From Arthrinium phaeospermum (Eukaryota > Ascomycota > Sordariomycetes > Amphisphaeriales > Apiosporaceae), in contig QYRS01000010.1 of assembly GCA_006503535.1 (NCBI GenBank), positions 372,001 to 436,000 on the forward strand: a DNA stretch of 64,000 bases, read 5' to 3'. Within the stretch, counting starts at the first letter, position 1; each line of letters opens with the position of its first letter. Both the position numbers and the translations under genes were made by a program. The notes under the pieces are model-generated. The model was not told where the DNA came from. It saw only the letters and a program-made list of their open reading frames with translations, and did no database searches. Shown piece by piece: positions 1 to 14,185 of the stretch.

Positions 1-1601
1 TTCGGGACTAGGAAAAGGCCAGCTGTGGCAGGGTGCAGCACGACCCTACTCTCTGAACTGTAGTGGGCTAGGTCCCTGCTATGAGAGTAGAGCCGGTTCG
101 TGACCCCGCGCCCTAATCTTCTTAGACCGTATAAAGACTTTTCCTTAAGAGACGCCGAAGAGAAGCTTAGCCGAAATCTATGTTGTTAACACGGGTTCTA
201 GAACCGGATTAGCACCTACTACTAAAAGCTGCTTGTCGGTAAAGGCGAAACGCGGCGGCTTATTAACAGTTTGGCCCAAGAATTGATAAGCCGAGCGAAG
301 TAGAGTGGTTGTAACGGAGATGTTGGATATCCTCTCGACACTGGCTTAAACCTGCCCAATTTCATATGTATTTAGAGTATTCTTTCTTTTCTAGACTCGG
401 GTTATAAAGACTTTTTGCGTTTTAATGCCCTGGGGAGTAGGTACGAAATGTATCGAGTAATTCTCTTACGTATGTGTCTATCAAGTAGCGTAGGCTCACG
501 GTACCCGAAGCTTTAGTGCTGCTCTTTTGGTTCGTACCTACCCGTGTTTAAGGTAACCTTTTTTCCGTGTACGCCTGATTATAGTACCTGGACATCGTAT
601 CTTACGTCAGAGACGTCAAAGGACGACTGGTGTAGTACTCAATAGTGCGTAGTATACTTATTTCGGTCCGCGATTCTCGGTTAGGAAGTGCTTCGTCGTC
701 CGTGGAGATTATCGAGTTCTGTATCTAGATTGAGTGATAGGTAAATGCTCTCTCTATTAAAGGTTTTCCTGTTTAAGCCTGCCGTTTCGCGTCTGTTAGT
801 ATGCAGTAAATGATAGCCGTCTTGCCTAACACTGTCTACCGAATCCCCGTTCTGGCTTTAATCCTCGATCTAACTCTTGCTACAATGATTGACGGCTATG
901 ACCTCTCCTTTTTTTCTTCGGTCCCTTTCGGCGTCTTTACGATTTCGGCTTAGTAAGCAAAGAAGTAAGGTTAGCTTTGCGTATGTGCCATCGATTTGGG
1001 TAAAGAAAACCGTATGCTTCACGCCATTGCCACAAAGCTTTCGGTAAGCCTTGCTAAGATGCAGACGATATATGTACTATAATTCCAGGTGGTGCATATA
1101 CAATAGGAGCTTATCGGTGCCCTCGGAAAGCAGACGACGGCGGCAGGTCGAGCTGTGCTACTGTTACTACCGGTAGTATATGAACCGCTACCTTTTTATG
1201 ATACCCATTTAGCCTATACATGCTTGTCGATGTCCGCAAGGCAGTCGAGCCCCGTCGCTCTCTAGGTTAGTCCGATCGGCTCGAAGCTTATCGGAGTAGA
1301 GTTTTAGGAAGCTTAGAGATTTTAGTTGAGCTAGTATATTGGGAGCATAACGGGTTATATCTCGCCGTGTATATTGGCGAGTTCTGTGAACTGCGTGCTA
1401 TGGAGGTTTGTATTGTGCCTATAGGAGTACCCCATCGGCCGGGCTTAATAACTTTTACATCGATGTTTTCTTAACCTTCTTATGTCCTTATCCTAGTTTA
1501 CCCTGGAGTCTTAATAAGTAGTCCTCTTTTTAACCCTTAGCGAGACGGGCTCTAGTTGGTGCAATAAACACGAATATTATTTACATGACTGCGTATATAC
1601 T
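1..1601. other. RIP-like degraded sequence, no recognisable gene
   Basis: No open frame of useful length on either strand. The sequence is rich in TA dinucleotides and frequent stops in all frames, like the rest of the first 19 kb. The minus-strand frame of the relic that ends at 1602 can be followed a little further with scattered stops, but nothing in it is recognisable. Confidence 0.5.
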
Positions 1602-2330
1602 TTACGTTCGGAGGCGAATGTAGTCTACCTCGACTTCGAATATGGGTACGGCGCCCTGGTTTGGCATGGCAAATAGCCTAGTCAAGTTATTACCTCGGTA
1701 GCTCGTGAGATCCCAGCCCCTATCGCCGAAGCAGACACTTTTGACGGTGGTCTGTAGCGATTTGGATCCAGAAATAGACGGCCGCAAAATAACGTTGTCG
1801 TTATCCGTTACATTCTCGAAGGCGTCCAACCTGTTGCAGAGACAGGAGATGGTAGCGTCCTTCAGGGAGCGTAGTGAGGGCCGCACTCTCTCGACGATGT
1901 GAATAGAGGAGTGGTGGATCTAGGTGATAAGGAGGAGGGCTTTGTGCAGCTCGGCTTGGGGCAGCGTAAGGGATACGCGCATATTGTTGGTCTGCTGCTT
2001 CTGTTTTTGCTCCTGTTGTTGTAGTTGTAATTGAGAAGGAGATGCCTTTTGCAGCCCTACTATGTTGTTTAGGGGCCCGCTATGCCCGCCTATATGATGC
2101 GGTGGCGCCATCCTACCTGGTGCTGAAGGGCCCGATAACGAAGATCCGTGCCGATTCCTTGTCTTTTGGTTGTCTCCTCTTCGGATGGCCCAGGCGTGTA
2201 TGATAGATAGGCAGCCTTAGATGCGCCTTATCTTACCTTATATTTCGACCACATAGGAGATGAACGGCACTGATCTGTTACCCTTTATCTTGCCGCTGCC
2301 TTGCCCTACCCCGATATTATCGAACGAATT
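1602..2330 (-). pseudogene. Unidentified degraded coding stretch, glutamine-rich
   Basis: One minus-strand frame can be read across this stretch with only scattered stops, including a TAG at 1920-1922. It contains a glutamine-rich segment (about 1985-2040) followed by a well-composed segment with motifs such as CFGDRGWDLTSYRG (about 1690-1740). Upstream the same frame reads HNSFDNIGVGQGSGKIKG. The amino-acid composition looks like real protein, and the interruptions resemble the nonsense changes in the named neighbours. I do not recognise the family. It is probably a RIP-damaged host gene; a degenerate transposon gene is possible. Confidence 0.35.
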
Positions 2331-3019
2331 GTGCAGATGGGTGCAGGTATTAACAGTAGAGATGTGTCGCGCCGCAAGAGGCTGGGTATACACTGTCCGT
2401 GAGTGAAGATAGACTGTAGCGCTGTTTTATCCTATTATTAACTAGGAAAAAAGACGAACCGCTAATTGACTCAGGACAGATCGTGGAATATGTAGAAAGC
2501 GAACCGTAAACATGGGAAACCTTATTCGCTAAGTCGTATATTAATACGAACAAGTTGCTATGGGGTTTTAGACTGGTGGTTATCGTAATTGATAGCTTGT
2601 ATGAGTTTCGTTTACTCCACGGTGCTATCCCGTGGCTTTGGGCCGATCGGACTTCATACGAACCACTACCCTGCTGTTTTCCGTATATAGTTGTCCACTT
2701 CGCGGTAGAAACTTAGGTTTCTATTCTTGTAGTAGTTCCTCTATTTTCACTAGATTCCTCTTAGGTTGAAAGGTCGGCTCCCACTAGACCCTATAGTCGC
2801 ACCGTCCACAGCTTCTTCTCCGATGATGGTACCTAGCCACTGATTATACCGTTATAGTACCTTATGACTTTCCAAGATAGAATTATGGTTGGGAGCAACT
2901 AAATTGTCTATCTCCTCCCGCTACGTTTGAAGCAGCATTGTGCTTACGTCCGTTTCAGGCATAAGAGTGGGTTTCCAGCTGATTAAATAGTATGTCTTGA
3001 TGCTAGAGAGTCCGGTCCA
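2331..3019. other. Degraded interval, nothing recognised
   Basis: Only short open stretches with no recognisable motifs. It may hold the upstream exons of the unidentified minus-strand relic that ends near 2330. Confidence 0.4.
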
Positions 3020-3400
3020 TTACATGGCTACTGAGCTAGCAGTAGCGATCCGGTTAGGTCGGAAGCTGAGGCTGGGTAGCATCTGGGATCCAACGGGGGA
3101 GTCCTCGTCGTACCATGCTATATTCGTGTGGTTTAACGAAACTGAGGTCGGGCTATGCCTGCCGCAGGCATTCGTGTTTACCTCGGCCTGGTTCCGCGAC
3201 CCGGGCTCCGATGCTACGAGGCTAACGATATAGACCGCCACGTCTCGCTCGAGGTTAGTTTCAAAGAACCCCTGGTTAGTAATGGTGTGCCGCATCTACG
3301 CGTCCGCACATGGCGGCTCGGTATGTGCTTTTTCAAGGGTTGCCTGCGTATTAAAGTGGTATTCCCTTGGCCGCGAGCGCTGCGAGATATTAGGCCATAA
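3020..3400 (-). pseudogene. Unidentified degraded coding stretch
   Basis: The minus strand reads about 120 codons of plausible protein with one TAG just upstream of an ATG near 3295. Recognisable pieces include VASEPGSRNQAEVNTNACGR and HTNIAWYDEDSPVGSQ. The opposite strand is also partly open here, so the strand is inferred from composition and from the CAG to TAG type stop. The family is not recognised. Confidence 0.35.
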
Positions 3401-3813
3401 TGAATTTAGCGAGGATTAGGAGGGATAAGGCATTTCGCAGTTGTTCAAAGCACTTGGTTCTAAACACACCAAAGGAATGAACGTTGCTAATAGCACTAGA
3501 AGTGCCTACCATATAAGAGAAATGTAAAACATTTACTCTGTTTAGCCAGTATCGGCGGCAGCCTCACTCGACGAACTCAGAGCACTTTCTGTTTCGTCCC
3601 CCATATCTTCCACTCTCCAACTGTGTCCACTGTTGTACTATTTCTCTTGCTGTTGCCAATCGCCTTTTTGGTAAAAATCTAAACGAGCTTATGTTGGTAC
3701 CTCGAATACATACAAATAAGACTGCTCTTCCCTTTGAAAATAAGAAACTTATGAAACCAAAGTGAATTTCGAAAAGGCCTATGTTTCCTCCTATACTATT
3801 ATTCGTTACATTA
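3401..3813. other. Degraded interval, nothing recognised
   Basis: TA-rich sequence with one short open frame on the minus strand that shows no known motif. Confidence 0.4.
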
Positions 3814-4969
3814 TTAGTCGTGTTGGAGAATCGTAGCATTGGGTATAATAACCCTCCCATTAATAGATATTCCCTTTATACGCTCAAGAATTAAGTGTAC
3901 TCGTCGACAAAGGGCATCGACCTGTGTTTTCAGAGGACAGTCTGAAATCGCGTCGCATTGGTGTTTTTTATCTTTTTGGGCGTTTTGAAACCGAAGAGTA
4001 ATGTCCGACAGCGTGTATGATGTGAATGGTTCTATGGTAGGCCATAGCTTACTGTGCCGCAGTATAGCAAAGTATTTAGCTACTCGGAAGTCGTTAGTAT
4101 ATTGTTTGCTTTGCAAATTAGCATTGTTATAATGATGGCATTTTTTGGCTGTGTCGGGATGAACCCTTTCGTAATCCATGTAGAGAAGACCGATCATGGC
4201 GTAGCCGCGTTTAAGATTTCGCAGTATGGACTCGGTAGATTGTAGCTCTTGCTGTATTTTGCTGAGTCTTTTTGCGATTCGATCGGTTAATGCAGCTGCG
4301 ACTTATTAGCTATGATAATTAATATGGATGCAATAAAGGTTGACCTGTAATGGTTTCCGGCAGAAGGTTTAGTATTTTATCCTCCTATACAGACTGGAAG
4401 TTAAGAGGTAATTGCTTCGCCGCCTGGGTAGTTATGCTAGAGAATTGCGGTGCTCGAAATATGTATGCTGCTAATAGCGCGTGCCCGATGTCTTCTGGCC
4501 CCATATCCTGTGACGGACTATACTAATGTGCAATCTACGGCTTTAGGGCCAAACTGCAATCATACTTGTCGCTATGCATAGTAAGGAGTGCGAGAGACTT
4601 TGGCTCTATGCGAAGTGAGATGTCAGTGCCTTTGTGATGTAGAAGACGAAGCATCAGCTCCATCGTCCAGGGATCGTCTTCTTCTAAGGTGATAGATTAT
4701 TGACATTTGTGTCGAAGCTCTTGTCCCTCTTTGAAGTTGGGGCCCAGCATCTTAGTAAAAACCGGGGAGGCAAGACTTAGGATTCGAGAGTAAACTAGAA
4801 CTTTTTGAATCGCGCTTTCCCCTGGAGTAGTGGCGAGTATTATATCGCCTTCGGGGTTAAGCAGCATAGGGCCTGGTGTTTGAGACCTAACATTGACTTG
4901 GTTAATATAGAATACCGTATTTGTATTAAGGTCTATATCGAGTAATACCGGAAGGAATGTCTGTAACAT
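3814..4969 (-). pseudogene. BTB/POZ-domain protein, RIP-damaged (copy 2)
   Basis: The N-terminal part reads a BTB/POZ start: NPEGDIILATTPG, then SRILSLASPVFTKMLGPNF (4710-4850), matching the common fungal pattern in which a phrase like SKILSLASPVF precedes an induced-degradation-type BTB fold. In the same frame follow the helical segments EEDDPWTMELMLRLLHHKG and LALKP-stop-IAH-stop. Both of those stops (4535-4537 and 4523-4525) are TAG where the family usually has Trp. The tail reads CPLKTQVDALCRRVHLIL, a usual C-terminal helix of these proteins. BTB proteins of this sort are adaptors or nuclear proteins of unknown role in fungi. Family assignment is by pattern recognition and fairly sure. 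The gene cannot make a full product. Confidence 0.75.
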
Positions 4970-6594
4970 AGTGGATGTTAGTTTATAACTCGAGGAGTTG
5001 CTTCTTATAGCTATTAACGATATTTAACGTTATTATGGCTATGATTAAGACCTTAGCATTCCTACGCAAATGCTTAAACATAAGCAGCGATGCACACTTG
5101 ACGAAGTGTGATGATTTTACTGCATTACCGTCATTATTATTTTTTTGATGTTAAGCGATGACTTAAAATGGCTTCCCCCTTTACACTGTGAACTTAAACT
5201 TGGATAAGAGTAGGCGTGCCTCTAATGTTTTTGGAGTTGCACAAAGAAATTTCTAGCGATCCTTAGCTCGTTTGCGCGCGAGTCCAACGTAAGAGGTAAC
5301 ACTCGATTCGTTGTTATGTCGCGCTCGGAGGATGCGATATCCGTGACTGTATCGCGTAATAACTGTAATTGATTAAACCGGATGCGACGATAAAACCCCT
5401 AATGGTTTTTATTCGTTGCATTTTTTTTTGTTGTCGTCGGCTATTGAGCTTGTACTGTTACTCTGGCCCGTTATATAGAACGAAAGCGCTGTACTGTAGG
5501 CTTAATTGAAGGTTTGCGCGACACAGTAGGGGACGCTCGCGTCGATAAAATCTTTCTCTTTTTAGCTCCTCGGAATAAATTCAAGGGTAGTGAGTGTTAC
5601 AGAGTGATTCATGATGATGTATGTTTGGTTTCGTCTAAGTACTCTTTGATAAAATCTATATAATGCATGCTAGCTTAAGTATGAGAGCGCTTACCTTAAT
5701 ATGATTATTCAGATCGCCGTATCCTTTCTATCTTATAACTTTGAAAAAATTAGAGTGGCTTTCGCACAGCTCTGGTTGCCGTTGTCTCCTGCCTACTTTA
5801 ACGACGAGGGCTTTAATAGATTCGAGGATGAAAATACATACGTAATCAAGGACAGTCGGTGTTTATCCTCACATAACGTTTGTCGTTCAAAGATTAGCAT
5901 CTTTAAAATGCAAAAGAGGGCGTATAAATAGTAGGCACGTTATCCAAGTAGAGACGATTAGAGTGCGACTCAGTATACTTTAGGTGTATATACTAGCAGC
6001 GAGCTTGAGCTTACGTATATACAGAGCATGCTTAGTAGGGGCCAACTAGCGGCAGCACCCGTAGGTCATACGACCACTGAAGCCACCTAAAATTAATATG
6101 TCGATCCCTTTACACGCCCCTAACTAACTTTAATACGATCCGATGCAGCCCCCTTTAAGTTAACTATGGTGACACCGAATTGTGTAGCCCCAATCTTCTA
6201 CAAATTCGTAGCCGAATAAAAAGAATAAACTGCCGCCAGCAAGCAGTGTTAGTATTAGGCTGTATAAGCTGCAATGTCGGATAGTACAACGAGGGAAATT
6301 TTCGTCCTGGTGCTGTCGAAAATGAAGCGATTTTCCCTGCTGTACCTAATCGCCTACTTTGTTTGGCTATAAAAGTACGTGGCTGATTTCTAAGTTCCTG
6401 CCTTTAATTATAGTTAGTACTCACGGTACGAGTTCCTTAGATCTCGATTCTTTGTAAGCCCGGCCTTTGGTATCGTGTTTGTGGTTAATATAGGCATTTC
6501 GTTTGCTACTTTATGACACTTCGTCCCTTAGACTCGCAGAAATATCGTTGCGAGGTTCGGGTATCCGTATTATAGTCGTGTTGTTCATTGAGTT
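4970..6594. other. Degraded interval, no recognised gene
   Basis: TA-rich with stops in every frame. A 76-codon plus-strand open frame at 5701-5931 has no recognisable motif and is probably chance. The 5' end of the BTB copy 2 gene may extend into the first few hundred bases. Confidence 0.45.
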
Positions 6595-8142
6595 TTAAGG
6601 CTGTGTCCCTACGAGTATTTGCTCATTACTGGATTGACTCTGCCCAGTGTGCGCATCGATCCCAGGTGTTTCATTGTCCGCGGCTGCTTTAACTCCTGCG
6701 AGCAGCGAATGCGGGGAATCATATTTCTGCTTAACTTGGGCTGCTGGTAAGGCTGATGCTGGCGATTTTAATTCTGTTATTTGTGAATTGGTTGGGAAAG
6801 GGTGGGCACCGCCTAATACTTTTAATAGTGCGTGAGGTGAAGACGTAATCGGAGGGGTAGGCGTTTGCAGTGGCGAAATAAGAAGGGGGTCCTGTTTTGG
6901 CGATAGATTAGTCTTGTGTACTGGGGACTCGTCGACAACTGCTGGCCCTATGGGCGTCAAAATAGAGCAGCTTATGCTTGGTTTCCTATTTGCTAGAGAA
7001 CTAGTCTTCTTAACCGCCGGATGCAGGCGATTATTATGCTGCTCCACCTCTTTTTTTTTGGACTTGGTTGGTAGAATTTTCTTCTTTTCTACTGGACATA
7101 ACCGATTATTTTCTTGTTTTTCTTTTACCTCGAGCTTGAGCGTATGTGCTGAGCTATGGGGAGCCGTTAGACGCGTTGAACTACCGACCGCAGCAGACTT
7201 ATGGTGCTCCCATAGACTCTGAGCTGTGACTACCTTCCCATTAATGGCTACTTGCTTTAGGTATTGTTTCCATTGAGGCTTTAAAGCTCCTTTACAGTTA
7301 TAAAGTGGAACTTTTTTTAGGACTTTTGCCTAGCGACTTATGATTTGTTCTGCTTCTTCTTTGCTGACTTCGAACTACTCTTGATGACTCTTTCCCCCAT
7401 AATATGGTCCTTTACATCGCCTTTCTGTGCGCCACTCTTTGATTAGCTTATAGTGCGTAAGTGTCTTGGCTCGTTGTGTAAATGGAATATTGTCCTCGTG
7501 GAACAATAAGTTCAGTACGTATCTACACTTGGCCCAATGGCTGAGGCGTACTTCAACGCTGCGTGCTGTCCATCCAATCTTTACGTACCTAGGAGAAGAA
7601 GAGCGGCTAAATATGTATAGAGAGCTTGTCTTAAAGTTTCGCTTGACAAGATCTTCGACAATTTTGCATGAAACGGTATTTTTAGGGCCGGGGTCTCTCA
7701 TATGCGGGCGGAACACGGAGAGCGGGGTATAGTGACTGGACATAGTCGAACCTGCGGTGGTACTAGAAGATGTGTTCGGCTCTTTGCTGCGGAGTGCGTA
7801 ACGTGGGAGATACTTATGGGGTCGAAGCTTAATTTTAATCTTAGATTTCTATCTTTCGGCTAGTAGTGTTAAGAGCTTTGCGTCCTTAATGCGGTTACGA
7901 TGTTTGGCATTCTTAAACTTGTAACATAGACAGCGAATGTATTTTGTAAGCAAATCGATGTCGACTTCCTCGGATGCAGGGTTAATGATGTTTGGACGAA
8001 GAGCTACCGCGCGTTGGGTATTACTTGCAGTCGTTACACATCTACTTCCCTTTTTGGTGAAATAAATGCATTGGAAATTCGAGGATGACGGATCGTGCTT
8101 ATAAAATGATGCGAGCTATGGTAATGTTAGGAATAAGTCCAT
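6595..8142 (-). pseudogene. T5orf172 (DUF1766, Mug113-type) protein, RIP-damaged
   Basis: One minus-strand frame runs from an ATG at 8140-8142 to a TAA at 6595, about 515 codons, interrupted only by four TAG codons at 8116-8118, 7849-7851, 7375-7377 and 7330-7332. Early residues read QCIYFTKKGSRC, a short Cys motif usual at the front of these proteins. The middle reads YIFSRSSSPRYVKIGWTAR, followed by RLSHWAKCR, which is the core of the T5orf172 domain, a GIY-YIG-like fold found in phage and fungal proteins including Schizosaccharomyces Mug113. The two stops in the domain stand where Trp is expected (E-W-F-E-V and S-R-W-A). The C-terminal third is low-complexity, Pro/Ser-rich. All four stops fit C-to-T change in a CpA context. 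Biochemical function of fungal members is not established. Confidence 0.8.
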
Positions 8143-10093
8143 GATTAAGTCGGCTATCGATAGCGAATGCAAAGTTTTTTACGATAGAGTTCGTGGGCTC
8201 TGTAACTTTATGGACAGATGCACAGGAATATGAGTCGATATATGGCTATGTTTCTCGCATATTCTATTAACGCTAAATGTGAAACAGATTAAGCTTATAT
8301 TTTGGCAACGGTTGTTTGCTTAATTGGCAGACTCCGAGATTTCGGGGCAATGCTTAGCGCTAGTGGCGCTGTATTAGGCCTGAGAATACAGGCTAACCTG
8401 TAGAGGCGTTTTTAAACGGTAGACAGAATCATTCTTGAAAGATTGAGCGTGCATTAATAATATAACCTTTCAGGGCTAAGCTACCGATTAATAGCTTAGC
8501 ATTTTAAAAGCCAGCTTCGGCGAGGAGCTTTTCTCGACTAATTAAAGTTTGTGGAGCTTACAATATACTGATGCCGATCCGTTAAGAACGAGTATGAGTA
8601 TGTGTATTCGCGTTAAAGCGTTTTTAAGCTTTAGTAACTGCCCGAATATCGCTTATAGCGCTTCTGGAGGCTGTTGCAGTGATCGCTATCTCTAGACGGA
8701 CTGATTATTGAAGGAGAAAATAAGCAGGGCTATGCAAATATTAGCGGGCTACGGGCGGCGGTAAACCCTACACTAGCTTACTTGGCGTATACGTTACTCT
8801 AAATATTAGCCCTATTTGTCTGTAATGTGCTGTGATAGCGCGAAATCGCGCTTCGAACCATAGAGACTTTTTGCTTCGTTTTCTTGATAATCGCTGTGCC
8901 GTGGCCTACATAATCCCATCATTTGACACCGTACACTGTCTTATTACTTGGAAGTTCTTTCTTATCTGCTGATTTGTATAATTTACTTTTATCGTGTTTG
9001 TGTTCGGTTGCCGATATAAGCTTTAAGACGCCGGTTGGATGCCGGGTAAGTACTCTTAAGCTTTAAATATTTTAGCCGGTCGAAGAGCCGAGTATTTTAT
9101 AATTACTTAATAGAGCCGCAGCAGCTTCCAAATTCGCTGGGATAATTTGTAGCTTTTCCGCCGGCGAATTTAAGAACCGTATCTAACGGCGCAGCCTAAA
9201 AAGGCGTTTTTGAGCAAACATATCGAGGTCTATGAGTATGAGCTAGCTAGGTATTTGGAGATAATTATATCTTGTAAGTAGAGCGTCTAAGTAGGAGAGA
9301 AGCTGTGGAGAGATGCCTATTACGTATGGTAACTGGGCCATTTGATACTCTGTGCTTTTTGGGAAAGTAGAACGGAACTGAGAAGGCGAGGCTTGAGAGT
9401 CGGCACCTAGAAACTTCGCTCCTTGGCATTGTTTTGAAATAAAAATTACCTACCGACAATTCGCTCTGTGGAATAAGTCGTTAAGGGTACGCATATATCG
9501 TTGGTGGCCGCCAATGCCACTTCCTCGAACCTGAAGTTATCTCAGTTTACTCCGCGAGCAGAACCCTGTTGACGAAATCCCAGCAGGGCTCTTTCTTGCA
9601 GAGAAGGTATATTATGTACTAGACGTGAGAGGTCTCCGGGTGGCGGTCGAGAGCGTGTAAAAATAGGAAGATGACCCTCCTAGTACCGCCACGTATGATA
9701 TACTTGGACCCTGTAAACCTCGACGTGTTGTTTGTTGATAGACGGGTAATATGATGGCGGCACGGATGTCAGTGTTTGTGCCGCCCCTCTATTGAGATGG
9801 CCGCCGAGTTGATTCACGAAAGGTTTGTATGAGTTAGACGTGTTTATGTGACTATCTCTTATTACATACCTGATTAAAGTCTCCTGTTCCATATCAAGAT
9901 TACTCTTGTTATTATCCTGGACATATTCCGGTCGCTACAATCGTATATAGTTTCGGTACATCGTTGGCGTTAATTTATTGGTTAAATTCTGAATAGGGCC
10001 TAATTGGTGGTAATTGAAAGTGTATCAGTACTCGACGGGCTTTGGAAGATTTTCCTTTAAACGTAATTATGTTACTGCTTGAGGAGCAGGCCC
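8143..10093. other. Degraded interval between two relics
   Basis: No readable gene. Two short minus-strand open frames (9265-9459 and 9680-9892) show no motif. The TA-rich composition is the same as in the flanking relics. Confidence 0.45.
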
Positions 10094-11972
<1,879 letters not shown>

Positions 11973-12472
11973 TGAGTGATCCTGTCTCGTGCGGTCGGAC
12001 CAAAGATCGATGAAAATGGTAGGAGCGAATGGCCAACAATATTCAATTTGGGATAAATGAAGTTGATTCCTTTGAAAAGCTTGCCGGAGATCGGGTATGT
12101 TGAGTGTTTGCAAAGTAAGATATTGACAATGTTTAATGAAATTAGTAAAAAGGATATGCGATGAAAAACGTCGCCAAATGGTCGGGTAACTACCCAATAT
12201 TAGAGGATTATGCTGGGGTATTTAGGTGGTGTGGAGGAGGCGTAGTCCCTGACTAGGACGGGGGTTCCCGTACTTGTGACGGATGGCCTTTTTCGGATTG
12301 GCTTTATTTTTCAAGTTGGCACTACTCGCCGCCGACGAATAAAGAACTAATTAGATTTATTTGAACTAATAGGGATGAAGCTTTGGTGCTATATTGCCTC
12401 GAGTAGTAAAGATGTGGTTGGCTAAGGTACTTTGACTTCCTGTTTTCCCAAGCAGAATCATCCTGGGATAGA
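11973..12472. other. Shared upstream region of two divergent relics
   Basis: The mannosidase relic points left from 11972 and the protease relic points right from 12473, so this 500-bp stretch once held both promoters. No clear TATA box or other motif survives that I can support. Confidence 0.4.
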
Positions 12473-14185
12473 ATGAAAGTAAAGATGATAGTCGTTTATC
12501 TGACCGTCATCACTTTGACCTCCTTCTTTCAATTCTCGTATGCTGCTGTATCCAAATACTACTCTTAGCCTGTGGCTCTGCCACTTAAGGATGTTCAGGT
12601 TCTCCCCAAAGTGAAAGGCTCGTACATGCGTAGGATTCCTGTTAAGGTTGGAACACCGCCACAGGATCTCGTAGTTATGCTATGGGCTTAAGTGCTCCCT
12701 AAAAATGATTAAATGATAAGTGTTTGCTGGAGAAGTCCCGCGTTGACCTGATAACGATGAAAGAGAGCTTAATAATATATGGCTCTACGACTACGAAGCT
12801 TATTGTGATAATAGCATTATATGGAATGATGTTATTTGCGCGGTTCGGAGGGGGAGTACTTTTACGAAAACGCCTATTCCACTTACTAATAGTCGAGCGA
12901 TATTCGCATAGCCGGGGGGGCTACCGTGGAGACAGGTGCTAAGGGTGCCGAGCTGTGCATCTCTGAGCTGCTGTCGACGAGCCTCGGGGGCACTGATACT
13001 GTCGCCCTCGCCGATGACCAACTGCTGCGCCTCGACAGGTTTCCGCTCGGCATTCCGCGCCTGAACTGGGACCACGGTTATATTATTATGTACGCGCTGG
13101 GGCTGGGCGCCAACTCGACGCTGCTGAATTAGCTGGTCGCGATGGGTCGAATTCGGTCACGGACATAGTCTATCTTCTGGGGCCGTATGTGGAACAGCAG
13201 GCCGCTAGACGGATCGGTGGTGCTTAGGGGCTACGACCGGGACAAAATAATCGGCGCTAACTATACGCAGCGCCTCGACTACAGCGACACGACGGGCTGC
13301 TGGACTGGCATGAAGGTAACTGTCTTGGACATACAAATCATCACGCGTAACGGCAAGAGTAGTAGCCTCTTCCCGCCCAACTACTCCCTGCCGGTTTGCA
13401 TCGTGTCGTAACGGCAGCTACTAATCGAGGCGCCGTGGAGCGTGGCGACGTAGTTCGAGCAGCTAACGCAAACGTCGCATGTGATAGACACGGGGATTAA
13501 TGGGGCGTCGACCGAGCTGTATTGGGGGGCGTTAACATACTCTTTTTCCCCTGAAAGTAAGTTCTTCGGCGGAGATCTATCTATTAGTCTGTCGTTAGGT
13601 TTGTCCGTGCGTGTGCCTAACGACCAGTTTATGGTGCCTAAAGCGTATGTGGACCGTAACGGTACGCGCCTGTTTGATCGTAACTACCGCGAGTTCTTGC
13701 TGAGCCTGCTGGCCGACGATGGTAACCCGGTAACGCTCGGTCGCTATTTCCTTACGGCCGCGTACCTTATGGTTGATCACGATGCTGGCACTTTTACTCT
13801 TTGGCGCGCGAACCCGACCTCTTTGTCAAGCTTGGTGCCCGTTGTAGCTGAGAAGAGGGCGGCGGACGGTTGCGGTGGAGATATGCCGGGCGTTGTGTAG
13901 CCCTTTGCGACGGTGAACTCGAATTTTGAGAGCAGCGAAGGCGATAACGGTCGCCTTTCTTTCGGGGTTATTGTAGGTATAGCTATAGGCGCCACTGTGG
14001 GGGGGTTGGCAATATTGGGTATCGCAGGACTATTTTTGGTGCGCAAGCGGAGACAGGGGAGGGTAGCCGAAGGCACGACCGGCATGATAATTAACTATAA
14101 TAATAACGATAATAATAGCCGCTATGCCGGCAGTAGTATGGCATATGCGCCATCGGGCTGGTCGGCTGTGCCAACGCAGCAATAA
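12473..14185 (+). pseudogene. Membrane-anchored peptidase A1-like protein, RIP-damaged
   Basis: An ATG at 12473 opens a signal peptide ending near FSYA. The frame then reads IPVKVGTPPQDLVVM, the start of a fungal aspartyl-protease fold. After a gap the body reads GLGANSTLLN, SIFWGRMW, LDGSVVLRGYD, LFPPNYSLPVCIV, IDTGINGASTELYWG, then LGRYFLTAAYLMVDHDAGTFTLW, which closes the fold. A single membrane segment (about 13,960-14,040) is followed by a basic RKRRQ stop-transfer and a short cytoplasmic tail. Stops at 12566 (TAG), 13130 (TAG), 13166 (TAG, for Trp), 13409 (TAA, for Gln), 13451 (TAG, for Gln) and 13898 (TAG, for Gln) are nearly all of RIP type. The 12,700-12,900 part is too damaged to read. 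The classical first DTG is not visible, as in many fungal relatives of this type. Confidence 0.8.
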
